A DNA stretch of 64,000 bases, taken from positions 17,635,383-17,699,382 of the forward strand of contig CM056380.1 in the NCBI GenBank assembly GCA_029718625.1, written 5' to 3'. Position 1 is the first letter of the stretch; each line of letters starts with the position of its first letter. Below are positions 54,521-64,000 of this stretch, piece after piece. The notes under the pieces are model-generated. The model ran no database searches. It saw nothing but the letters and a program-made list of their open reading frames with translations, and was not told the origin of the DNA. The DNA is from Synaphobranchus kaupii (Eukaryota; Chordata; Actinopteri; Anguilliformes; Synaphobranchidae). A program made the position numbers and the translations under genes.

Positions 54521-56253
54521 CTGCTTGTGTTTACATGTACAGTATACAATCTACCTGACATTGCGTTTTGTGTTGATATATTAATTAATATGTAGCCATT
54601 AATATGTAATCAGAAACATTAGATTAAAAAATCTCCTTTCCTCCACTGCCACCTCGTCTCGTGCCCCAGAAACTGATCTTTGTGTCCTCCACTGTCCCAA
54701 TATTGGAGGAGAAGAGCGAAGCGGCTTCTAACTCGTCTCCTCCTCTCCTCCTCTTGTTCTAACTAGTCTCCTCTACTGCGAAGGCTTTTCACATTTCTGG
54801 GTGACATCATCATGCTCACCGCCCACAGAGATTGGGTGAACTCGTTTTGCATGGGGGAGGCCTCCCGACCATGACCGAATGAGCACGTTCTGCTATAGTT
54901 TTCCACAAAACCACGTGATGCGGGATAGCCCAACATTGTCAAAAACAAGCCCACCTAATGTTGGGCTATCCAGCATCATTTGGCGGGCAAGGGAGAAGCT
55001 TGCTGCTGGAATCGAGTATAACGGAGTACCCTAATCGGCACCCTAATCAACGTGCATAAGCAAATCAAAAGATCCAAAAACCAGCACGGCTCATTTGTAA
55101 CCACTCGTTGGCGTTTGACATCAATCGCAAGTGCTTTGCCGACTTTCGTCTTATGTTTTCAGTGGGCAAAGCTAAAGGCCTTCCGCTTGCAAAACAAATC
55201 CACCCATTGAAAGATGGCAACAGTGATGATGCATAGCTATGCCTTATGTGAATTTCCCCAAGATAATGCATTTAGCCTAAATTATGTGTGCTTATTAACA
55301 CACATAGGACATAGCATCCTACCCGAAATCTAGACTGCCTACAACGGATAACAAAATGCCAGTTTGTTTTTGTGGCTCATATCCTAGAGGCAAATTCAGC
55401 AATTTAAGACGGGAAGCAGGTTTAGTTATTTGCTTGTACATGAATGTTGCTTAAATGAACATGACTTTAAACATAGCCTATATAAACATGGCAGCTACCA
55501 TTATTTTAGTATGTGAATATGAAATAAATTATTCAACCAATCGTTTTCAAAGGACTCATAACTCAAATAATATGAAGCAACAAACTTGTTTCACTAATCC
55601 ACGGAAATGTTTCTGAATTAGTGAGATGAGATGAACTGGCAATATAATGTAGGCTGTCGCAATATAGCTACAGTAGCTATATGATATTTAGTGCTCTGTA
55701 TGTTCAGACACCGGGCACATCTGGAATTACAGTAAATTGTTATGTTTGTGTATACCACGAGATGTTTACTTTGATCTAATGTTGCTGCTTACATATTATT
55801 TAGTGTCTTGACACAAACCGCAATGTCAGGGACATGTTTATACTGTGCATGTAACTAGTTGTACTTGAAAGTTACAAGATATTTTGCAGCTTTAAATAGG
55901 CTGACCATATGGAAGATCTGTGTTTAGCGATGGGACTATTTGTGGGCTCGGTGTCAGTCAAGGTTATGATAGGGCAACTTCAAAAGTCGACGGTGAAGCA
56001 TATTAGCTGTCCCAATTTTCTTCAGGCTCCTCGTTCTCTCCTTTCCTATACTCGTCTTCTCCCCTCCTTTCATCTAGTGTACATACTTCTGGGTAGGAGA
56101 GGAGAATGTGGAGGTGTGGAGATATTGGGACCCTCTAGATCCGACACAGCCCGGGGGTACCTTCGGGATCTCACGTCGGTGCAGAACCGCGTAATTTTGC
56201 CTCACTCTTTTGCCTCCGCCAGTGTAAAATAGGCTACCGTAATGTGAACTTAA
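54521..56253. mobile_element. Mosaic non-coding repeat, copy 2 (1.73 kb)
   Basis: It matches 46106-47425 from CTGCTTGTGTTTACATGTAC to ACCGTAATGTGAACTTAA. Two extra blocks (about 54949-55107 and 55317-55599) are absent from copy 1. Few substitutions separate them. It sits inside the Tc1-like element. Confidence 0.85.
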
Positions 56254-56450
56254 AGGGTAAGTTCGCTATTTTGGACCTTGGACCCTATTTGCGGTCCGTC
56301 TTCCATGAACCTGACCCATGAAGTCCATTTTTTCGCTGATCGGTCCAGTATTGAGTTCGGTACAGATTTCCTGTAGGCTCTCACTGGGCTACAATGGAAG
56401 TGAACGGGGCAATCAGAAATGTTATGGAAAAACAACGATAAATGTGCTTT
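56254..56450. mobile_element. Unclassified repeat fragment
   Basis: It begins AGGGTAAGTTCGCTATTTTG, a phrase I associate with fish DNA-transposon ends. It has no partner end and no coding content. Confidence 0.4.
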
Positions 56451-56529
56451 ATAGCTCAGTGTGTATTCTTACGGTCTCAGTATGCTCTCCTGTGAAATGT
56501 AGGCTATCGCAAACGCAAACCGAACGGAG

Positions 56530-56785
56530 GGGGGGAAGTGCCAGTCGCCCTGCTGTAGAAGAGCGAAGTGGTCGAGCCGGAACATAGTTCTGGATTAAGT
56601 CCTGCAGGGAGGCGGGGCCTGTCCTATTGGCTGCAGTGTAGGCCAGGGTCAGAACTTTGAACCTGATCCTGGCTGCAACTGGCAGCCAGTGGAGAGACCT
56701 CAGCAGTGGGGTTACATGGGAAAATTTCGGGAGGTTGAACACAAGCCGGGCAGCTGCGTTCTGGATCAGTTGAAGAAAACACTGT
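56530..56785 (-). pseudogene. L2-type LINE reverse transcriptase C-terminal fragment
   Basis: The minus-strand frame has LQLIQNAAARLVFNLPKFSH, LLRSLHWLPVAARIRFKVLT and LIQNYVPARPLRS, the conserved C-terminal end of L2/CR1-type ORF2 proteins. Only this end is present. It is inserted in the middle of the Tc1-like element. Confidence 0.88.
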
Positions 56786-57101
56786 TCCCTCATGATGTCC
56801 CCATATTCCAACATGATAACACCCCCATACACACTGCTATAAACATTAAAGAATGGTTCCAAGAACATGAGGATGACGTCAAATGCCTTCCATGTGCAAA
56901 TTAGATTTTCACCTCCTTCATCCCTCGAAGAACTGGAGACTGTCCTTCTTGAACAATTGGCCAATACCCCCCTACACACAGTTCAGAAATTGTATGACAG
57001 CATTCCTAGAAGGATTGAGACTGTTTTGAAGGCAAAGGGTGGGCCTACTCGTTATTAGTTACTAGATATTCAGTTTTTGTAGGTGTTTCCGATATTTTGT
57101 C

Positions 57102-57622
57102 CACCCCCTTTAACTTCCACATTCTAGCTAGATATCTTAACACTGCAACCAGTGAACCATTACAAAAATTCAGACTTCTCAATTCAGCATCTTCGTTATT
57201 GTTTATATAATGGCTATTTTCTTTTCTGAACATCAATCGATAAAATACCGGACAAACAGCACAGGCGCTCAGGGCATTTCGGCTTTTTTCAAATAAATTT
57301 TAATAAACTGGCTGCTTGTTATGCTATGAAAAGTCTCCTGAGCATGGTTATACTACAGACATGATGTCAAACAAACAAAAGTTGAGAAGTAGAGAAAGAT
57401 TTGGGCCTTCTTATTCCATGAGCAAAGCATGGTGCCCACGGACACAGATTTACAACTATGATTGTGTGCTTCAGTGGACCTCATCTGTCTGATACAAGGA
57501 GGAATCATTCTGAATACCAAGGCTCTGCATCACTGCATTAAAAAAATGTCAGTATTTTCTCCCCCCCATTGATATCAATGGGCAACCTTTGACCCCTGTC
57601 CTAAATGTTGGTTGGTTTGACT
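57102..57622. other. Intergenic or intronic sequence, no feature recognised
   Basis: Short frames only. It is possibly downstream sequence or an intron of ccdc102a, interrupted by the gap. Confidence 0.4.
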
Positions 57623-58122
57623 NNNNNNNNNNNNNNNNNNNNNNNNNNNNNNNNNNNNNNNNNNNNNNNNNNNNNNNNNNNNNNNNNNNNNNNNNNNNNN
57701 NNNNNNNNNNNNNNNNNNNNNNNNNNNNNNNNNNNNNNNNNNNNNNNNNNNNNNNNNNNNNNNNNNNNNNNNNNNNNNNNNNNNNNNNNNNNNNNNNNNN
57801 NNNNNNNNNNNNNNNNNNNNNNNNNNNNNNNNNNNNNNNNNNNNNNNNNNNNNNNNNNNNNNNNNNNNNNNNNNNNNNNNNNNNNNNNNNNNNNNNNNNN
57901 NNNNNNNNNNNNNNNNNNNNNNNNNNNNNNNNNNNNNNNNNNNNNNNNNNNNNNNNNNNNNNNNNNNNNNNNNNNNNNNNNNNNNNNNNNNNNNNNNNNN
58001 NNNNNNNNNNNNNNNNNNNNNNNNNNNNNNNNNNNNNNNNNNNNNNNNNNNNNNNNNNNNNNNNNNNNNNNNNNNNNNNNNNNNNNNNNNNNNNNNNNNN
58101 NNNNNNNNNNNNNNNNNNNNNN
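57623..58122. other. Assembly gap, 500 N
   Basis: Exactly 500 unknown bases. Confidence 1.
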
Positions 58123-58123
58123 G

Positions 58124-59371
<1,248 letters not shown>

Positions 59372-59572
59372 AGCATAGTATAATGGTTATGGCTCTAATG
59401 CACAAGTCAGAGGTTCAACTCCCAAGCAGGGCATTGTTGTTGTACCCTTGACTAAGGTACTTAACCTGAATTACTTCAGTATATATCTAACCGCATAAAT
59501 GGAAACTACGTAAAAGCGCAAGCCTGCTCTGGATAAGAGCGTTGGCTAAACGCCCAAAAATTGAATAATAAC
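59372..59572 (+). mobile_element. V-SINE-like tRNA-derived SINE in a ccdc102a intron
   Basis: AGCATAGTATAATGGTTATG (A box), GAGGTTCAACTCCCAAGC (B box), TACCCTTGACTAAGGTACTT and TGCTCTGGATAAGAGCGTTG occur in order, ending in an AT-rich tail. This is the same family as 24534-24764 but more diverged, and in antisense to the gene. Confidence 0.85.
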
Positions 59573-59603
59573 GGGAATAGATGGCTGTATCCATGGCAAC
59601 TCA

Positions 59604-59825
<222 letters not shown>

Positions 59826-59865
59826 TTACATTAGTATAGATATAGATACATATAGTATACCCGTG

Positions 59866-60210
59866 TAGTTAAATTGTAACTCATTTGGTAACAAGAGGTT
59901 ATTACTGAGTGACTCCAACGCAGGTAACATAGGACAATAGTTAGCGGTATGCTCAATTACACGTAAAAATTTTAAACATTGTATAAACACTCATAGGCCA
60001 AATCATCATGATAACAAGTAAACCTTGCCTGTTAATTTCACAACGTGTCTTCATGATAAGGAATTTAATTTCAGCAGGAGAGATGTAACAGGGCTGGCCT
60101 TGTTTCACATGTGTAATCAAGAATACCAATAACTGCTGTTCCATGTTATCTACGTTAGTGTTACTGAGTAATAACCTCTTGTTACCAAATTAGTTACAAT
60201 TTAACTACAT
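59866..60210. mobile_element. MITE with TIRs of about 50 bp in a ccdc102a intron
   Basis: TAGTTAAATTGTAACTCATT, GGTAACAAGAGGTTATTACT and GAGT at the left are inverted at 60163-60210 (ACTGAGTAATAACCTCTTGT, TACCAAATTAGTTACAATTT, AACTA). It is about 345 bp with no transposase. Confidence 0.88.
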
Positions 60211-61550
60211 AGGTATAGATGTAACTTAATGAAAAGTGTTATCAAACAAACAAAAAACATGGGGACAGGGTGAAAGAAGACCACTTTAGCCCAGACACAC
60301 CTCATTACTGACAACTCGCAAGTTAAACATCTCCATGCAACACTAAACCTATTTTAAACAAAAGCATCTTTGTCTGTTATCCCAACTCCGCCAGTTTGTA
60401 AATGCTCCTCTTTGAAATGCCGCATCTATTATTTGTATTCCCGAAATGCCATCATTGTTATAGATCACACATTAGACTACATCACTGCAATATCTGCCCA
60501 TCTCTCCAGTTTTATTCTGTTTTATTTCATGCATCCGACACTCTGGCACAATTGGCGCTAACGGTTATTATTATTATTATTCCAGCATTTACGTGCTTAG
60601 CAGGAGCCCCTGGTGTTATACGCCTCCTTGCGTCGCTAACAGTTCACATCCATTCATGAAGCTGTCCTTCTACTTTTAGAATCTTAACACCAGACTTCAA
60701 CGGAACCCCGTCTGGGATTCAAAACCACGAGTTTTCAGTTACAAGTACAGTCCCCCCAACCCACCGTGTGAGCCAGCTGCGTCTGTTTCTCCCAGCGTTA
60801 TCACCCCCTTCCACACCTGCGGCCCATCTCCAACCCCCCCCTCCCCCAGAGACATTCTCACAAGCTCAACACCACCTGGGGTCTCTATCGTTGGTGCCGG
60901 TGCAGCCCGGAGCGGCTCAATTGTAGATTAAACACCTGCACTTGTGTTTGGGGGGAAGCCAGTGAGTTCTTTCCACCTCGTTGTTTTGTTTTTCGGGGGA
61001 GGGCTGGGGGGAGGGGGGTGGTTAACGTGAGGACCTGTGAACCCTGTGCTGTGAGGCCCTGTTTGCTGCTTGCTCTGTAGCTGAGGGACGGCGCCGTGCT
61101 CAAGTTTTTCCTCTGTCGCCGCCCTGCTGTTCAAGTCGCCACGATGTCCGTTCCGATTGCTGGGAGCCAGCTTCCAGACAGACAGACACGAGGCAAGGCT
61201 GCCACGACTTGCCCTAATGCTACGTAAGCATACCGTCCCACAACCTGGTTACATAAACTTGGGTCCAGTCTTACCTCTGCACACCCAAACAAGGCACTGA
61301 GAGGGAAATGAAACCCCAGTTCTATGTTTTTGCATTTTATTAATTATTAAAGACCAAAGATTAAAATAAAATTCATCTTCTACGCTGTGGTTGCATCAGA
61401 AGCACACTTTTATTGGGAAGTACTTAGCATGAGATGGATTGTGTCTGCCCCCCGAGAACATAGATTTAACCATATCATAGGCGAACAGTTCAATTTACCG
61501 CCAAGTACTGGATTTCGGATTGAAGTTTGCCTCTGGCAGTCATAACAAAC
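60211..61550. other. ccdc102a intron (presumed), no exon recognised
   Basis: ATTATTATTATTATTCCAGC near 60572 with AGTTACAAGTACAG near 60740 may be a badly decayed SINE in the minus direction. The frames at 60885-61134 (minus) are not like CCDC102A. Confidence 0.45.
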
Positions 61551-62663
61551 AGGACGAGTGAACGCCTGTGTGAGAGATTCAGGCGTTAGCGCTGTGACTC
61601 GCTCTAAGCAGGACGAGTGAACGCCTGTGTGAGAGATTCAGTCTTTAGCACTGTGACTCGCTCTAAGCAGGACGAGTGAACGCCTGTGTGAGAGATTCAG
61701 GCTTTAGCGCTGTGACTCGCTCTAAGCAGGATGAGTGAACGCCTGTGTGAGAGATTCAGGCTTTAGCGCTGTGACTCGCTCTAAGCAGGATGAGTGAACG
61801 CCTGTGTGAGAGATTCAGGCGTTAGCGCTGTGACTCGCTCTAAGCAGGACGAGTGAACGCCTGTGTGAGAGATTCAGTCTTTAGCACTGTGACTCGCTCT
61901 AAGCAGGACGAGTGAACGCCTGTGTGAGAGACTGAGGCTTTAGCGCTGTGACTCGCTCTAAGCAGGATGAGTGAACGCCTGTGTGAGAGACTGAGGCTTT
62001 AGCGCTGTGACTCGCTCTAAGCAGGATGAGTGAACGCCTGTGTGAGACATTCAGGCGTTAGCGCTGTGACTCGCTCTAAGCAGGATGAGTGAACGCCTGT
62101 GTGAGAGACTGAGGCTTTAGCGCTGTGACTCACTCTAAGCAGGATGAGTGAACGCCTGTGTGAGAGATTCAGGCTTTCGCGCTGTGACTCGCTCTAAGCA
62201 GGACGAGTGAACGCCTGTGTGAGAGACTGAGGCTTTAGCACTGTGACTCGTTCTAAGCAGGATGAGTGAATGCCTGTGTGAGAGATTCAGGCTTTAGCGC
62301 TGTGACTCGCTCTAAGCAGGATGAGTGAACGCCTGTGTGAGAGATTCAGGCGTTAGCGCTGTGACTCGCTCTAAGCAGGACGAGTGAACGCCTGTGTGAG
62401 AGATTCAGGCGTTAGCGCTGTGACTCGCTCTAAGCAGGACGAGTGAACGCCTGTGTGAGAGATTCAGTCTTTAGCACTGTGACTCGCTCTAAGCAGGACG
62501 AGTGAACGCCTGTGTGAGAGACTGAGGCTTTAGCGCTGTGACTCGCTCTAAGCAGGATGAGTGAACGCCTGTGTGAGAGATTCAGGCTTTAGCGCTGTGA
62601 CTCGCTCTAAGCAGGATGACTGAACGCCTGTGTGAGAGACTGAGGCTTTAGCGCTGTGACTCA
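61551..62663. repeat. 59-bp minisatellite, about 19 copies
   Basis: The unit begins AGGACGAGTGAACGCCTGTG and contains GCTGTGACTCGCTCTAAGC. Copies differ at a few positions (GACGAG/GATGAG, GATTCAGG/GACTGAGG, GCGTT/GCTTT/TCTTT). Variants recur in blocks, for example the order GCGTT, TCTTT, GCTTT, indicating higher-order duplication. It is presumably intronic in ccdc102a. Confidence 0.97.
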
Positions 62664-62900
62664 TCGCGGATACGCACGTCTACTGGGTAAACGAGCAGGT
62701 GCAGGCGATGGATTGTGAACCTGCGGCGGTGGTGGCGGGCTGAGCGAGGCCGGGGGACGTCACGCTGTGATGACAGATCTGCTCTGCGCTCTCAGAGCTG
62801 TATCCCGCTCTCAAACAGCTCCGCCGACACACATTCCTGTCACAACCCAGAGCCGTAACAGAGAGGGACTGCCGGGAAACAGAGCTCCTGCAAGGCCTCG

Positions 62901-62901
62901 T

Positions 62902-62941
<40 letters not shown>

Positions 62942-62995
62942 CCTTAGTCTCCCTCCCTATTCTCTCACTCACGTGTGTGTGTGTGTGTGTGTGTG
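62901..62995. repeat. (CT)n then (GT)n microsatellites
   Basis: CTCTCT (about 62901-62937) and GTGTGT (about 62973-62993). The repeat frames here are artefacts. Confidence 0.95.
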
Positions 62996-63054
62996 GTGTA
63001 ATTTTGCTGGTGAGTAGTTTTTAGGGGATATTGGCTAATAAAGTTTGTCAAAAG

Positions 63055-63345
63055 TCTCTCCCTCTCTCCTGCCCTCTTTCCCCCCCCCCTTTCCTGCTCT
63101 CTCCCCTCTCCCTCCCTCTCTCTAACTCTCCTCTTTTACTCACTTTCTTCCCCTTTTTATCTGTCCTCATCATTCCCTCTCTCCCTTTGCTCTCCCTCTA
63201 TTCTCCATTTATTTCTCCCCGTTCTCCCCCCTAGCTGTCAACCCTCCCACTTTAACCATCTCTCTCTCTCTTTCACTCTCTCTCTCTCTCCCTCTCTCTC
63301 TACCTCCCCGCTCCCCACCCCCCCACTCCACCTCTACCTTCTCCT
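63055..63345. repeat. Pyrimidine-rich low-complexity tract
   Basis: Almost 300 bp of C/T with CTCTCC and TCTCTC words. Minus-strand purine frames across it are artefacts. Confidence 0.9.
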
Positions 63346-63369
63346 CCTCCCTCTTCCCATCTATCTGTT

Positions 63370-63960
63370 CTTTTGTCATTTTTTCATTTGATTTACCGGA
63401 TACATCAGACCGGCTCACAGCAGAATAAATAAACGCTTGTTCTTCCGCAGACCTGTCTCCGGGAAACACGGACAGCACCTGCCGAGCGCAAACACCGCTC
63501 CGGCTCCGAGGAATTCTGGCCAGGATGATTCCGATAAGACAGCAAGCGCCACGTCGGGGTCGGAACATAACAAAGAGCACCCCGTTGTACAGATGTCCAA
63601 ACCCGAAACGTCTCCCCTTCTCTTCTCTCTCCACAGGAAACGAACGGGCCGACAGCCAACCAGAAATGAAACGCACGCCGATTGGCCCCCGGGTCTCTCT
63701 TTGTTGTGCTGTCAGATTTTCCTCGAAGTACAAAACACCGCCAACAGAGCCGGCTGTCAGAAGAGGATTTGGACGGACTGCGCGTTCATACCGATTCCAT
63801 GCTCTGCTATTACTGAAGAAATGTGTGCGGTCAATGAAAAAAAGAAATAAGAAAGGATGGAAGATGAATATGAAGTCGTTGTGGCGCCCTCGTCGGTGTC
63901 AACCTACACTAACAAACAGCAGACCTGAGCCCCTGTGATTAAAAAACATCAGTCATGACT
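63370..63960. other. CpG-containing unique sequence, no exon proven
   Basis: It is less AT-rich than the neighbourhood, with several CpG sites and open frames on both strands that lack family resemblance. It could hold a 5' untranslated exon or promoter of ccdc102a, but I see no convincing splice donor on the minus strand. Confidence 0.3.
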
Positions 63961-64000
63961 GGAGTGAGCCCAGTCTACTTATGGACTGCTCAGACCCAGA

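Larger units (their letters stand above)
54171..57101 (+). mobile_element. Tc1-like transposon split by later insertions
   Basis: The left end has ACAAAATATCGGAAACACCC (54171). The right end has GGGTGTTTCCGATATTTTGT in near-inverse form (57080-57101, AGGTGTTTCCGATATTTTGT). The transposase N-terminus is at 54330-54520 (ILTEFQRGQIVGARIAGASV, TKTAKLF, then a stop). The C-terminus is at 56785-57057 (FQHDNTPIHTAINIKEWFQE; YDSIPRRIETVLKAKGGPTR). Between them lie the second copy of the mosaic repeat, an unnamed repeat and an L2 fragment. The SPDLNIIE-like catalytic block is also lost near 56900. Confidence 0.82.

Noticed and set aside
56689..56904. 71-codon frame as a distinct gene
   Set aside because: Its second half is the Tc1 transposase C-terminal region and its first half is antisense L2; it is a chimera of two elements.
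63209..63938. Frames of 137-174 codons on both strands near the window end as first exons of a gene
   Set aside because: They resemble no known protein, part translates a pyrimidine tract, and no clear splice donor joins them to ccdc102a.

Overview
This window is eukaryotic and almost certainly from a teleost fish. The evidence is spliced genes, a Sleeping Beauty/salmonid-type Tc1 end, L2-type LINEs, a Penelope-like element with a GIY-YIG domain, a DIRS element, several hAT and Harbinger-like elements, V-SINE-like tRNA SINEs, and two exons of a conserved vertebrate coiled-coil gene (ccdc102a). No bacterial features (operons, ribosome-binding sites, CRISPR) are present. Two runs of exactly 500 N (7922-8421 and 57623-58122) are assembly gaps. 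The species is not resolved.

Layout. 1-5.2 kb: a minus-strand L2/CR1-type LINE whose 5' repeat region is split by two tandem, 5'-truncated Penelope-like copies bounded by TTAGGG-like telomeric repeats. 5.4-15.3 kb: a graveyard of hAT, Harbinger-like, Tc1 and LINE fragments, often nested. 15.4-23.1 kb (minus): a decayed two-gene cassette, a C2H2-finger/Tnp2-like transposase pseudogene followed by a SAMD3-like pseudogene whose exon is split by a 2.68-kb hAT element with a perfect 8-bp target duplication. 23-30 kb: AT-rich sequence with a SINE, a gag zinc-knuckle fragment, a CT microsatellite and local duplications. 30.2-30.7 kb: a GC-rich, CCAAT-bearing region that looks like a bidirectional promoter. 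32.2-38.4 kb (plus): an intact, diverged version of the same cassette, with an 893-aa four-finger transposase-like protein and a four-exon, 509-aa SAMD3-like gene. 38.4-40.6 kb: a recent 1.14-kb tandem duplication of that gene's 3' end with a Tc1-type MITE. 41-57 kb: more nested repeats (a large mosaic repeat present twice, three Tc1 derivatives, a SINE, a DIRS remnant, an L2 fragment). 58.1-64 kb: ccdc102a (minus strand), two internal exons with intronic SINE, MITE and a 19-copy 59-bp minisatellite.

The most interesting point is the repeated pairing, in the same order and orientation, of a zinc-finger Tnp2-like transposase gene and a PB1-domain SAMD3-like gene. In both loci and for both genes the first coding exon starts just behind a 3' splice site. 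This suggests that one upstream leader exon serves both products by alternative splicing, as is known for the two proteins of plant CACTA (En/Spm) elements. I infer a two-protein DNA transposon family, or a domesticated derivative, with one intact copy here. I could not identify the terminal inverted repeats. Family names rest on recognised motifs and memory of related proteins, not on a database search.
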